Source: JBBQLG01 sp964251665 (lineage in GTDB: Bacteria > Bacteroidota > Bacteroidia > Cytophagales > Spirosomataceae). Taken from it: DNA of 64,000 bases. The translations under genes and the position numbers were made by a program. Under the pieces are notes generated by a model, which worked only from the letters and a program-made list of their open reading frames with translations, had not been told where the DNA came from and searched no databases. Every line of letters starts with the position of its first letter. The stretch's first letter is position 1. The stretch spans positions 372,001 through 436,000 of the forward strand of contig CAXUKO010000002.1 in the NCBI GenBank assembly GCA_964251665.1, given 5' to 3'. Positions 1 through 8,517 of the stretch are shown piece by piece.

Positions 1-66
1 TCGCAGCCCATCGGAAAAGTTCTGACTCAGCAGGAAGTGTTTAATGCCGTTAATCCGTTTCGTCAT
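1..66 (-). CDS. Possible FUSC-type membrane protein, N-terminus only (partial)
   Basis: An ATG at 66 on the minus strand opens a frame of 22 codons that runs off the window edge. It contains IKHFLLSQNFSDGLR, which resembles the N-terminal segment of Bacteroidota FUSC/YccS-like inner-membrane proteins, where an xxFSDGLR segment precedes the first membrane helix. Only this short piece is visible, so the family call is a resemblance from memory. It would lie directly downstream of the DUF3431 gene on the same strand, with about 78 bp between them. Confidence 0.35.
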   Translation of the reverse strand, partial: MTKRINGIKHFLLSQNFSDGLR

Positions 67-144
67 GGCCAGCACGGGCGGGTTCGTGGGGCAAGTTACC
101 GGTTTGCAGGGTATCCCGGATGCCTGCGTCTGGTTTTTGGTTTG

Positions 145-909
145 TTAAGGAAGCGTTTGACGTTTGACCGGCTTGAGATACACCGTGAGCCGCCCATCCA
201 GCCAGACCGGGTCAATACCGACCTGGTCAAACACCCGGTCCCAGGTGCGTTCGTAGCAGTGCGCGGCATCGGGAAAGGTAACAGACAGATCCAGTGCGTG
301 TTGATAAAACGAGACGGGCCGCTGCCGAATCACATCGCGGTGTACCACAAACTGTGCCCCCAGCACGAACGGATACAGAGCGGGGCCAGCGGTACCAAAC
401 AGGGCACGGTGGAAACCGGCGAGGTCCAGCCCACGTCTATCGTCATTTTTGCTCCAGATCGTAAAAAGGCGCTGCCCCCGGTCGTCGTCGGTGTCGATGA
501 TGTGCCCCAGCCACTGAAACGGCGGTATCGCGGTTGGGTCTGCCGCCATAGCCCGCAGCCGGTGGTGAAAATCATACGCATGATCAAAGGGCTTACCCTG
601 ACAGAAAACGGTCCAGTCGCTCAGGCTGCCGTACCGGCCGACGATATGGTGCAGGTAGGTATGTGCTTCCCGGCCGAGGTTGGGTAGCCGCACGTAGTCC
701 GTGTAAAGAGTGTCCTCTCCGCTTTTATCATAAACCGTTATCCGTACGGATTTGGGCACTTTTCGCAGCCAGTTCAATTCTTCGGTGTACCGGGCTACAA
801 CAAGTTCGAGGGGTGATATGGCAGCGTATGTAGTCAATGGATCGATAATACGTTTAGCGGGTGGTTGGTTCGTGAGCACTAAAATTGACTGGTTATTCAG
901 CCGTGTCAA
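145..909 (-). CDS. DUF3431 domain-containing protein
   Basis: The protein has up to 254 residues. It begins its recognisable domain with LELVVARYTEELNWL and continues through LGREAHTYLHHIV and FCQGKPFDH, the pattern of DUF3431 proteins. These are found in bacteria and fungi and are often near polysaccharide or glycosyltransferase genes. No enzymatic activity is established that I know of. There is no ATG in the first 40 codons: the longest reading starts with TTG at 909, overlapping the ATPase gene end by 17 bp, and a GTG at 879 is an equally plausible start. No signal peptide or membrane segment is evident, so it is probably cytoplasmic. Its GC-rich codon use matches the housekeeping neighbours, unlike the lower-GC ATPase gene upstream. 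Confidence 0.75.
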   Translation of the reverse strand: MTRLNNQSILVLTNQPPAKRIIDPLTTYAAISPLELVVARYTEELNWLRKVPKSVRITVYDKSGEDTLYTDYVRLPNLGREAHTYLHHIVGRYGSLSDWTVFCQGKPFDHAYDFHHRLRAMAADPTAIPPFQWLGHIIDTDDDRGQRLFTIWSKNDDRRGLDLAGFHRALFGTAGPALYPFVLGAQFVVHRDVIRQRPVSFYQHALDLSVTFPDAAHCYERTWDRVFDQVGIDPVWLDGRLTVYLKPVKRQTLP

Positions 910-2338
910 ACAAATGCTCCATCGTTATTTCGTTTTCAATTTCGGCGGTATAGTACTTGTTTTGAATAGCGGGATAGGTGGTCAATAAGGTCGTAAAAAC
1001 GGCTTTCTTCGTTTCGGTTACCTGCCTGAATACAGCTTTTTTGAGCCTTAACTGGGCTGCATACTGATTGGTTAGGACAAAGTTCTCTTTCGTAAACTTC
1101 GCTTCGCACAGTTGAATAATCCGGTCGGCCCGGTCGATAATCAGATCTATTTGGGCTCCGGGCAGGGCATCATTTCCTGTGAATTTCCAGGAGTTGTGGT
1201 TCGTAAATACACCACTGATACCCAGCGCCTTTTTGATCTGAGCCAGGTGCATCATGCAAATGGTCTCGAATGCATAGCCACTCCAGGCTGCATACGTGCT
1301 TTGGGTTGACAACTGCTCCCAGATTCGGTAATTAGCTCCTTTGTTTGGCTTAATAAACTTCAGATAAAACAGGGAGTACAAGTCCGTCAACTTATACAGG
1401 GTATCTTTCTTTTTATTGAATAAAGGCTGAAGTAAACTAATAAAGTCACAGGCCACCAGTTCGTCGATGGCCCTCGATAATGATCCTTCGCTGAGATGAG
1501 TGCTGCTGGCTATATCGGTGCGGGTCATACCCTGCGGACGAGCGGCCAGCGCTTCCACAATACGAATGTGGTATTCAGCATGTTTGAACAGGGAGTTGTA
1601 CAATTGATGGTACTCGTCGGTAAGCAACCCCTGGGGTGAGAAACAGATCTGGCTAATGAGTTGCGTGGCACTTTTTCCGCGTTCCGCTTCTTTCAGATAA
1701 AACGGAATGCCACCCATCGCCATATAAAGTTCCAGTACCTGGTAGTGGGGTAATTGAACATGCATACTTTCCAGGAACAGAGTGGTTTCGTGCAGATTGA
1801 AGGGCTGTAACCGCATTCGGTGCGTCACCCGGTTATAGAGGCCACCCCGTGCCTGAATCAGGTGCTGCCGAATCCAGGACGAAGCCGACCCGCAGGCAAT
1901 CAGCAGTAGCTTGTCCTGTCTCGACCCGTGCTGGTTCCAGAAGAATTCGAGGGCCGACACAAAACCCGATTTTGGGGTATCCAGCCATGGCATTTCGTCG
2001 ATAAAGACAACCTGCTTCGCTCCTGTGTCAGGAAGTTCCTTCAAATAAGCGGCCAGATAAGTAAATGCTTCGGACCAGGATTGTGGTCTTGCCGGTTCCG
2101 TTGTCCGTCCGCTTCGTGTACAGTACTCGTTAAAAAAATTGCTTAGTTGCTGTGTCTTTGTGCCGTCTTTGCTGCCGGAGATGTCAAAAACGATGTACTG
2201 CTCAAAATACTGGCGGATAAGAAATGTCTTGCCCACTCGGCGTCGGCCATATAGGGCTAAAAAGGATGCCTGATTGGTGTGCAGCATGTTGTTTAGTGCT
2301 GCCTGTTCTTTTTTGCGGCCGATAATAATCTGTGGCAT
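893..2338 (-). CDS. AAA-type ATPase with C-terminal DUF234 nuclease-like domain
   Basis: The 481-residue protein starts MPQIIIGRKKEQ. A Walker A motif (GRRRVGKT) is at residues 31-38 and Walker B (VVFIDE) at 110-115. A winged-helix region follows (about 270-340; MTRTDIASSTHLSEGSLSRA). A C-terminal DUF234 domain has an ID...CEAK arrangement near residues 398-414, as in PD-(D/E)XK folds. This is the archaeal-type ATP-binding family common in Bacteroidota as single accessory genes; its function is unknown, and a role in DNA or defence is only inferred. The frame stays open to 2485, but the family-typical start is the ATG at 2338, because the upstream 49 residues are Leu/Trp-rich and fall on the 9-bp repeats. 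A 10-bp inverted repeat sits just upstream at 2351-2387. Its GC is lower than its neighbours, which suggests acquisition. Confidence 0.8.
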   Translation of the reverse strand: MPQIIIGRKKEQAALNNMLHTNQASFLALYGRRRVGKTFLIRQYFEQYIVFDISGSKDGTKTQQLSNFFNEYCTRSGRTTEPARPQSWSEAFTYLAAYLKELPDTGAKQVVFIDEMPWLDTPKSGFVSALEFFWNQHGSRQDKLLLIACGSASSWIRQHLIQARGGLYNRVTHRMRLQPFNLHETTLFLESMHVQLPHYQVLELYMAMGGIPFYLKEAERGKSATQLISQICFSPQGLLTDEYHQLYNSLFKHAEYHIRIVEALAARPQGMTRTDIASSTHLSEGSLSRAIDELVACDFISLLQPLFNKKKDTLYKLTDLYSLFYLKFIKPNKGANYRIWEQLSTQSTYAAWSGYAFETICMMHLAQIKKALGISGVFTNHNSWKFTGNDALPGAQIDLIIDRADRIIQLCEAKFTKENFVLTNQYAAQLRLKKAVFRQVTETKKAVFTTLLTTYPAIQNKYYTAEIENEITMEHLFDTAE

Positions 2339-2350
2339 ACCGAAAAACAA

Positions 2351-2387
2351 TTGGAGAAATCTCTGTAAATATAAACTATTTCTCCAA
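2351..2387. repeat. 10-bp perfect inverted repeat upstream of the ATPase gene
   Basis: TTGGAGAAAT (2351-2360) and ATTTCTCCAA (2378-2387) are exact reverse complements separated by 17 bp. The dyad lies 13 bp upstream of the ATG at 2338, so it falls in the promoter or leader of the DUF234 ATPase gene. It could be an operator or an RNA hairpin. It has no T-run on the coding strand, so it is not an ordinary terminator. Confidence 0.7.
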
Positions 2388-2416
2388 CTATCTGTAATAA
2401 CGATTAACACCAGCAC

Positions 2417-2441
2417 CCATAGTAACCATAGTAACCATAGT
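2417..2441. repeat. 9-bp tandem repeat, about 2.8 copies
   Basis: CCATAGTAA is repeated head to tail at 2417, 2426 and 2435 (the last copy is incomplete). It lies in the intergenic stretch between the ATPase and glycosyltransferase genes. It looks like a minor slippage repeat with no evident function. Confidence 0.6.
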
Positions 2442-2605
2442 GTGAAAGCGGTTCCTGTGCCCTCTTCACGGTTTACCGGCAGCATTTCCCAATGCCTTTG
2501 GTAACGATGTAAAGGCTCAGCAATAAGCTTGAAACCATGCCTGCGCCGGTGGGTTTAGGCGCAAAGAAAGGCCGGACGATGTTGGCTTTAGCGGATGGGG
2601 AATAA

Positions 2606-3472
2606 TCAATAAAAGCTTTCGATGCGCCGGATTTGCTGCTCCACTGCTATCGGTACTACCCGGCGTTCGCGGAAAAGCTGACGCGCCAGCCGTACCGCTT
2701 CCTGATACCCTGCCCGTACGTTGGTGTCCGTACGGCTTTTGCGGTAGATGTGCAGGGTGTGGCGCAGCGCATAATACCAGGGTCGACGTAGCCAGTAGTA
2801 CCAGAGCGTGTCGCGGGTGAGCAAATACGTACGGCGGTCTACGCTCCGAACGGGCGACGGGAAATGATGCGCTACTACATCTTCAGCATACGCCAGACTC
2901 CAGCCGTTGGCCCGCATATCGACCGAGAACAGCCGCTCCTCACCCGCAATGGCAAACTTATCATGAAAGCCGCCAATGGACCAGAACGCCGTTTGCCGGA
3001 CAATGGCGGCACAACAGACAAAGCCCAAGATCGCTGGCCCCGGTAACGGTCGCTCATCTGTCAGCGGACTGTCGCGCATAGCTTCGCAGACGGGTTCGAG
3101 TCGTTGCTCATCGCCCAGCAGCACTTTTCCGGCCAGCACGCCGAGATGGGGATATTCATCAAAGTAGCGGACAGCCCGGGTGAGCGTACCGGGTTGCCAG
3201 TATGAATCGTCGTCGCACAGGGCTACATAAGGCGTTGTCGCCAGCCGAATGCCTTCATTGCGCGACACGCAGCCTAAACCCGGTGGCAGGGTCAGCACCG
3301 TGACCACCGGAAACTGTGCCCGTACCTGATCGGCGGTGCCATCTGTAGAGCCATTGTCAACAACGATCAGCGGTGGCTTTTCGGGCAGGGCCTGCAGCTG
3401 GTGCAGCGTGTTCAATAGGGTGTCGACCCGGTTATAAGTCACGATAACAACAGAGATACGGTCACTAAGCAT
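2606..3472 (-). CDS. Glycosyltransferase family 2 protein
   Basis: The 288-residue protein has a GT-A fold N-terminus: ISVVIVTYNR near residue 6, VDNGSTDGT near 38 for nucleotide-sugar binding, and an acidic CDDDSYW motif near 89 in the place of the metal-binding DxD. A GGFHDKFAIAGEERLF stretch near 170-185 matches the ED/E-x-x acceptor region of GT2 enzymes. It has no signal peptide and no clear membrane helix, so it is probably a cytosolic or peripheral enzyme transferring a sugar onto a surface glycan or lipid carrier. Substrate cannot be predicted. The C-terminal part is rich in Trp, Tyr and Arg (WYYWLRRPWYY), as in many Bacteroidota GT2 enzymes. The DUF3431 gene is nearby, but no polysaccharide cluster is visible. 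Confidence 0.9.
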   Translation of the reverse strand: MLSDRISVVIVTYNRVDTLLNTLHQLQALPEKPPLIVVDNGSTDGTADQVRAQFPVVTVLTLPPGLGCVSRNEGIRLATTPYVALCDDDSYWQPGTLTRAVRYFDEYPHLGVLAGKVLLGDEQRLEPVCEAMRDSPLTDERPLPGPAILGFVCCAAIVRQTAFWSIGGFHDKFAIAGEERLFSVDMRANGWSLAYAEDVVAHHFPSPVRSVDRRTYLLTRDTLWYYWLRRPWYYALRHTLHIYRKSRTDTNVRAGYQEAVRLARQLFRERRVVPIAVEQQIRRIESFY

Positions 3473-3570
3473 AACGGCACAATTCGGCTGACTGGGTTCG
3501 GTGGCTTAACCGTGCCGCCCGGCAGAAGGTTGGCTAATCTTAGCCATTAATCAGTATTCGGATGAGTAGA

Positions 3571-3939
3571 TCAGGGGCGGCTGAGTAGCAATAACGTGAT
3601 AGTCAGCAGGGAGGGTACGGCCTGGATAAAGAGGATTTTTCGGTCAGCAGTGAAGGTGCCGTACAGACCTGCCACTGCTACACAGCCCAGAAAAAACAGG
3701 GCTACATTAATCTGCCACTCCGAATTGTCAATTAGTATAGACCAGATAAGACCGGCGGCCAGAAAGCCATTATACAAACCCTGATTGGCGGCTAATGCTT
3801 TGGTTGGCTCAAACAGGGATTTTGGGAAATTGCCAAATACTTTAGGACCCCGGGTTGTCCAGGCGAACATCTCCAGCCACAAGATGTACAGATGCAGGAG
3901 AGCGATTAGCCCAATAAGGAACAAAGCAAGCAGGTGCAT
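3571..3939 (-). CDS. DUF1304 small membrane protein
   Basis: A 122-residue protein starts MHLLALFLIGLIALLH. It has four hydrophobic segments and the family signature LHLYILWLEMFAWTTRG followed by KVFG. The middle carries LAANQGLYNGFLAAGL, also characteristic of DUF1304. Length and topology match the usual 115-125 residues of the family. The function is unknown; it acts in the cytoplasmic membrane. The open frame extends upstream to 4008, but the added 23 residues are not family-like, so the ATG at 3939 is chosen. It stands alone, divergent from the unrecognised gene at 4215. Confidence 0.85.
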   Translation of the reverse strand: MHLLALFLIGLIALLHLYILWLEMFAWTTRGPKVFGNFPKSLFEPTKALAANQGLYNGFLAAGLIWSILIDNSEWQINVALFFLGCVAVAGLYGTFTADRKILFIQAVPSLLTITLLLLSRP

Positions 3940-4214
3940 GGTAGCGAAGTTTGAGAGAGACTGATAAAAACTGATAAATGCAATAATAACTGAGACTGTT
4001 CGGCACAATTTATGCAGACACGTAAGGGTAACTTAGTTGCTCTGTAACGTGAAGTAGTAATAATGTTTTGCCCATTTAAAAAAATAAACAAATTATATAG
4101 CAGCTGAATGCTTAAATGCCTTAAATTGCATAAGGAGGTTGCTGGCTTGGAAAAGTACAAGTAAGCCTATTTCTCGCGCTGTTACATCCGCTAACCGTAC
4201 CCACCGCTACTACC

Positions 4215-4757
4215 ATGATCAATACACTGGCCATCAATCTCGACGCGCTCGCCCGCTACAACATTACTCCCAATCAGTACGTCTTTCTGTTTCTGACGCA
4301 TACGAAGCAGTATGCCAGTCTGTATAAATTCGGGCAGGAAGGCCCCGGTTTCACGGCTGAAGAAATCGGCAATCTGGTCGAACGGGGGCTGATTCTGAAT
4401 CTCAACAAAGCGGGCCATTACTACGTCGACTTCTTTGTGCTGACCGACAACGTAGGTAAAGACCTTTTCGATGTGGACCGGGAACAGGCCGCCCTTGAGT
4501 TCTGGAACGTCTATCCCATTCTGTTGCGGGATTCCACTACCGGCGAAACCTATTCACTGCTCAATACCGACAAGCCGCAATTTTTAAAGGACTACTACCT
4601 GAAAGTGGGTCAGTCGGAGCCGAAACACCGCCGGGTGATGGAAGCGCTATACTACGCTATCGACACGAACCTGATCGACATGACCATCCGGCAGTGGTTC
4701 GACTCCGAACAATGGACGCTGGTGCTCGAATTGAAAGAGTCTCAGGCAATTGTGTAA
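4215..4757 (+). CDS. Unrecognised protein with a possible winged-helix N-terminus
   Basis: I do not recognise this 180-residue protein. The first half (LARYNITPNQYVFLFLTH, then FTAEEIGNLVERGLIL, then GHYYVDFFVLTDNVGKDLF) has the rhythm of MarR-like winged-helix domains: an Ixxxqy helix, a recognition helix, a 'GLI' wing entry, and a hairpin ending in LTxxGxxLF. The second half (residues 90-180) is helical and acidic. No signal peptide or membrane segment is seen. It is monocistronic, ending only 9 bp from the convergent YiaA gene. A DNA-binding role is an inference from local pattern only; phage-type proteins of unknown function can look similar. Confidence 0.75.
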   Translation: MINTLAINLDALARYNITPNQYVFLFLTHTKQYASLYKFGQEGPGFTAEEIGNLVERGLILNLNKAGHYYVDFFVLTDNVGKDLFDVDREQAALEFWNVYPILLRDSTTGETYSLLNTDKPQFLKDYYLKVGQSEPKHRRVMEALYYAIDTNLIDMTIRQWFDSEQWTLVLELKESQAIV

Positions 4758-4766
4758 GGGATGCCC

Positions 4767-5171
4767 TTAGACCGACTCTACTTTTTCGACGCGCTGGGTA
4801 TCCCGCGTGTTCTTCTGAACGGCAATGGCCGCGAACAGGCTTAGCACGAACGACATGGCGTAAAACCCTTTCTCGCTCAGCTCCAGTGTTGCATTCCACA
4901 AACCGACGGTCAGCAGGAGCAGACACAGCAGCACCGACACCCAACTGAGGCCGTAATAGATGTTGGTAACGGGAATGCCTTCCAGCCGGTCGCGCACGCT
5001 CTTTTGCACCGATACGGACGAGAACAGGCCGTACATCAGTACGGTGAAGTAATAGCCTTTTTCATTTAACGCCATCTGCGCGTTCCACAGGCCTACATTA
5101 AAGGCGAGTACGCCCGCAAATAAAGCTACCCAGGAAGCTGCCACAAAGGCACCGGATGGTTGTTGGTTCAT
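4767..5171 (-). CDS. YiaA/YiaB-family inner membrane protein
   Basis: The 134-residue protein has a duplicated two-helix unit. Each half carries WVALFAGVLAFNVGLWNA or WVSVLLCLLLLTVGLWNA, followed by E-KG-Y/F and a second helix ending in VQK. This is the yiaAB two-helix domain, a small inner-membrane family of unknown function in proteobacteria and Bacteroidota. The four predicted helices and the internal repeat match it well. The ATG at 5171 gives a short N-terminal tail before the first helix. It converges with the gene at 4215. Confidence 0.9.
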   Translation of the reverse strand: MNQQPSGAFVAASWVALFAGVLAFNVGLWNAQMALNEKGYYFTVLMYGLFSSVSVQKSVRDRLEGIPVTNIYYGLSWVSVLLCLLLLTVGLWNATLELSEKGFYAMSFVLSLFAAIAVQKNTRDTQRVEKVESV

Positions 5172-5421
5172 ACGATTTAAGGGGTTTCGGAATAGTGATA
5201 GGGGATAACCTTCCGGGTAACGTGTGTTCCCGAAACAGCCAGTGTGGTCAATTATAGCGAATTTCCCTCAGTCAGCGATAGGGTTTGTTCGTAATCGGAA
5301 GGCAATATCTTCAATGTGAACTATGGCACGAGCGCTTATCAATCAGGTGTTTCAACAGCTGCGCACTAACGCTTTACCATCGCTCAGGAGGGAGCCGGCT
5401 TGGAAGAGCTATAGAAGGGGA

Positions 5422-5916
5422 TTATATAAAAGAGTTGTCTAACGCAATTGGGTCGAAGTTCAGCGAACGGAAGAAATCCAGAATGGCCTGCCGGTGAGAG
5501 GCACCCTGCAAACCAATTTTTGCGCCATAACGCCCTGATTTATAATTCAGGTAGATTTTGTTATCGTCGCCGAACCAAAGCTCTCCACCTTGTAGAGCGG
5601 AAGCACCACCGGTAATATTTGTGTGGCAAACTATTCTTCGGTCGGCGTATGGATTGGGCGTCGATTCGAGGATGATTTTCAGCCCGTGCTCATCAATAAT
5701 CCATAGGTATTTACCTACTATTGGGCGGTCCTGCCTAATAATTGAAACGGACAGGATTACAGGATTAACACTGCTTTGGTTCGCGACGAGTACTATATCG
5801 TCTACGAATATTATATCTTCACCTTCTCCAATTTCTCGTTTAAATTGACTTCGTTCAAACGGAAAGACTGCCGGTCCTAATCGTTCCATCCATTCGTGAC
5901 TCAGGCGGCTAGTCAC
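5422..5916 (-). CDS. Unrecognised protein, second gene of an overlapping pair
   Basis: The protein has 164 residues and no family I recognise. It reads as a mainly beta protein: FVDDIVLVANQSS, ILSVSIIRQDRPIVGKYLWIID, and a GGELWFGDDNKIYLNYKSGRYG segment near residues 110-132, typical of single-domain immunity-like or SMI1-like beta proteins. The start is a GTG at 5916 whose codon overlaps the TGA stop of the upstream gene, so the two are translationally coupled. Base composition is more AT-rich than glnS next door. A toxin/immunity or other accessory pair is possible but unproven. Confidence 0.7.
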   Translation of the reverse strand: MTSRLSHEWMERLGPAVFPFERSQFKREIGEGEDIIFVDDIVLVANQSSVNPVILSVSIIRQDRPIVGKYLWIIDEHGLKIILESTPNPYADRRIVCHTNITGGASALQGGELWFGDDNKIYLNYKSGRYGAKIGLQGASHRQAILDFFRSLNFDPIALDNSFI

Positions 5917-6464
5917 AGGCGAACGTATTGTTTTTCTTTGGCTTCTTCCAGCAATTTCAGGCCGTAACGCTGGAGTGCGTCAAATGCTGTTATCTGTTTC
6001 AAAGGCCCTCCTTCCGCTTCGTTCAAATCGCCGTAGTCAGCGAAAAGCCATGTCTCTGCCTGATTAAGATAAAAAGAGTGCGGAGACTGACGAAAAAGCT
6101 GTTCTACAAAATCAGCGTCCAGAACGTGGTTTTCACGAAGTGTGTTGCGAACAATGGACAATCCTAAGACGGATTCTAACAGCCATATTTCTGTGTAATT
6201 CGATACGTATAGATTAGGGACAAATGCGATAAGGATATCTTTCCACAGTATTTTCTGGCTAACGGTTAATGTAGGTTGTGATAAATTGTCTACATACTTT
6301 AAGAAAATACGATTCACAAGATCTGTGAAATCATCAGTCTCAACCGAAGATGCCCTGTTTTTTCGTTGAGTAATAATGGCATACGCCCGACGTTTTTCGT
6401 CGGGCGGTAGTGCGGCAAACTCCTCAGTAAATTGTTTTATAACCCGATCAGCGGTTGGCCTCAT
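5913..6464 (-). CDS. Unrecognised helical protein, first gene of an overlapping pair
   Basis: This protein has 183 residues from the ATG at 6464 (MRPTADRVIKQFTEEF); the frame continues upstream to 6521 but adds only a Cys-rich, unlikely stretch. It appears largely alpha-helical, with FTEEFAALPPDEKRRAYAII at the N-terminus and an FLKYVDNL segment, and ends in a charged helix (LLEEAKEKQYVRL). The family is not recognised. Its stop overlaps the GTG of the next gene by 4 bp, indicating a two-gene operon. AT-rich composition and a lack of housekeeping partners suggest a horizontally acquired module. Confidence 0.7.
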   Translation of the reverse strand: MRPTADRVIKQFTEEFAALPPDEKRRAYAIITQRKNRASSVETDDFTDLVNRIFLKYVDNLSQPTLTVSQKILWKDILIAFVPNLYVSNYTEIWLLESVLGLSIVRNTLRENHVLDADFVEQLFRQSPHSFYLNQAETWLFADYGDLNEAEGGPLKQITAFDALQRYGLKLLEEAKEKQYVRL

Positions 6465-6620
6465 AAAAATGTACGTTAAACACGCTTCAATGATGACAAT
6501 ATAGCAGGTTTCAAACGACAAACTACGCTTGCTCTGACAGCATTACCGCCTGAATAAGCGTAGTCTATTTTCTTCTTTAATCTTAAGAACGTTATCTCCT
6601 GACAAAGACCCCTCCAAGTG

Positions 6621-8303
6621 TTACCCCTTCTTCTGCTCTTTCGCCCAGCCGTCTTTCAGTGTCACCGTTCGGTTAAAGACGAGCTTGTCGGCGGTGGAGT
6701 CGGGGTCGGCGATGAAATAGCCCTTGCGCATGAACTGCACGTTGCCAGTGGCTTCTTTCAAACTGGGTTCAACGAACGCCCGCACTACCTGTAACGAATC
6801 CGGGTTAAGCAATTCTTTAAAATCACGTTCTTCGGCAGCGGGGTTCTCGGCAGAAAATAAACGGTCATAAAGCCGTACCTCAGCCTCAATCGCGTGGGGC
6901 ACCGACACCCAGTGAATCGTGCCTTTTACGTTGATTCCTGACGTGTCGGAGCCGGAATGGCTTTCGGGAATGTAGGTGCAGCGCAGTTCGGTAATTTCGC
7001 CCGCGTCATCCTTCACTACCTCGTCGCATTTGATAATATACGCGCCTTTCAAACGGACCATGCCACCCGGAAATAACCGGAAAAACTTCTTCGGTGGGTT
7101 CTCGATAAAGTCATCGCGCTCGATGTAAATCTCCCGCGAAAACGGCACGGCACGTTTACCGGCGTCGGGGTCTTCGGGGTTATTTTCGATATGCATGATT
7201 TCCTCACGACCGGCCTCGTAATTGGTAATGACGAGTTTCAGAGGTTTCTCATCCAGCACGGCCATCACGCGGTGTGTTGTCTTGTTCAGTTCCTCGCGGA
7301 TACAGAACTCCAGTAACCCTACGTCGATCAGGTTTTCGCGCCGGGCAATGCCAATGCGGTCGCAGAACTCGCGGATACTGGCAGGTGTGTACCCGCGCCG
7401 ACGCAGTCCTGAAATGGTCGGCATCCGCGGATCGTCCCAGCCGTTAACATGGTTTTCCGTTACCAACTGCTTCAGTTTCCGCTTGCTCATGACGGTATAG
7501 GTCAGGTTAAGCCGCGCAAACTCGATTTGCCGGGAGGGGAAAATCTCCAGCTCATTGATGTACCATTCATACACCGGGCGGTGCACCACAAATTCGAGCG
7601 TACAGAGCGAGTGCGTGATGTGCTCAATGGCATCCGACTGCCCATGCGCGAAATCGTACATCGGGTAAATGCACCAGGTATCGCCCGTACGGTGGTGGTG
7701 CGCGTGACGAATGCGGTACATGATTGGATCACGGAAGTGCATATTCGGCGAGGCCATGTCCATTTTGGCCCGCAGCACTTTCTGGCCGTCGGCAAATTCA
7801 CCCGCTTTCATCCGGCGGAAAAGGTCAAGATTTTCTGCTACGCTACGGTCGCGGTAAGGGCTGTTTGTGCCGGGTTCGGTGGGTGTACCCTTCTGAGCCG
7901 CAATCTGATCGGCGGTCGAGTCGTCTACATAAGCTAAACCTTTCTCGATAAGCTTTTCGGCGAAGGTGTACAACTGATCAAAGTAGTCCGATGCGTAAAA
8001 CTCATTTTCCCAGTCGAAACCAAGCCAGCGCACATCGGCCTTGATGGAGTCGACGTACTCGGTGTCTTCCGTCACGGGGTTGGTATCATCGAAACGGAGA
8101 TTGGTCTGTCCGCCGTATTTATCCGCCAGCCCAAAGTTCAGACAGATGGATTTGGCATGACCGATGTGTAAATAGCCATTAGGTTCGGGTGGGAAACGCG
8201 TATGCACACGGCCACCGTTTTTACCGCTGGCGATATCTTCTTCAGCAATTTGTTCAATGAAGTTCAGTGAGCGTTCTTCTGACGCTTTGGGTGCCTCTGT
8301 CAT
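6621..8303 (-). CDS. glnS: Glutamine--tRNA ligase
   Basis: The 560-residue class I aminoacyl-tRNA synthetase charges tRNA-Gln directly with glutamine in the cytosol. It shows the HIGH signature in PEPNGYLHIGHAKS (residues 39-52) and the KMSKS counterpart as MSKRK (272-276). The catalytic Rossmann domain spans about 30-310, and two beta-barrel anticodon-binding domains follow to the C-terminus. Residues DDTNP after the HIGH motif match the GlnRS rather than GluRS class. Length agrees with bacterial GlnRS (about 550-560). A bacterium with GlnRS need not depend on GatCAB for Gln-tRNA. It is monocistronic and divergent from the RND efflux operon; a TAATTTCG sequence about 25 bp upstream is close to the Bacteroidota -7 element. 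Confidence 0.98.
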   Translation of the reverse strand: MTEAPKASEERSLNFIEQIAEEDIASGKNGGRVHTRFPPEPNGYLHIGHAKSICLNFGLADKYGGQTNLRFDDTNPVTEDTEYVDSIKADVRWLGFDWENEFYASDYFDQLYTFAEKLIEKGLAYVDDSTADQIAAQKGTPTEPGTNSPYRDRSVAENLDLFRRMKAGEFADGQKVLRAKMDMASPNMHFRDPIMYRIRHAHHHRTGDTWCIYPMYDFAHGQSDAIEHITHSLCTLEFVVHRPVYEWYINELEIFPSRQIEFARLNLTYTVMSKRKLKQLVTENHVNGWDDPRMPTISGLRRRGYTPASIREFCDRIGIARRENLIDVGLLEFCIREELNKTTHRVMAVLDEKPLKLVITNYEAGREEIMHIENNPEDPDAGKRAVPFSREIYIERDDFIENPPKKFFRLFPGGMVRLKGAYIIKCDEVVKDDAGEITELRCTYIPESHSGSDTSGINVKGTIHWVSVPHAIEAEVRLYDRLFSAENPAAEERDFKELLNPDSLQVVRAFVEPSLKEATGNVQFMRKGYFIADPDSTADKLVFNRTVTLKDGWAKEQKKG

Positions 8304-8437
8304 GCGAATTTCAATGCGGTTAGTAGCCCGAAATTACGGGGATTGGCTGGGTTCGGCAAATGCAGATTAGTTCACTGCGTAAACATTGCCAGTTTTTCCA
8401 CATTTTAATGAACAAAACGATAAGGCATACCGGTTTC

Positions 8438-8508
8438 TTAAGTAGTTCACTCCGTTGACTATTTTAAGTAGTGCCTGAGGAGCTTGTCATTTGGCCCGAA
8501 AGCGGGCC
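8438..8508 (+). promoter_or_regulatory. Repeats and hairpin in the efflux operon leader
   Basis: TTAAGTAGT occurs at 8438-8446 and 8464-8472, 26 bp apart. A GC-only stem, GGCCCG (8493-8498) with loop AAAG and CGGGCC (8503-8508), lies 9 bp before the tolC-like ATG at 8518. The paired repeats could bind a regulator, and the hairpin could occlude initiation. Neither role is demonstrated by the sequence alone. Confidence 0.4.
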
Positions 8509-8517
8509 TGTTTCGTT

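Noticed and set aside
37..687. Open plus-strand reading of 216 codons at the left end
   Set aside because: It mirrors the DUF3431 gene on the other strand, which has a clear family pattern; residue use of the plus reading is not protein-like.
5323..5442. 39-codon plus-strand reading (MARALINQVFQQLRTNALPS...)
   Set aside because: Short, unconfirmed, and overlaps the end of the gene at 5422; no family or upstream promoter supports it.
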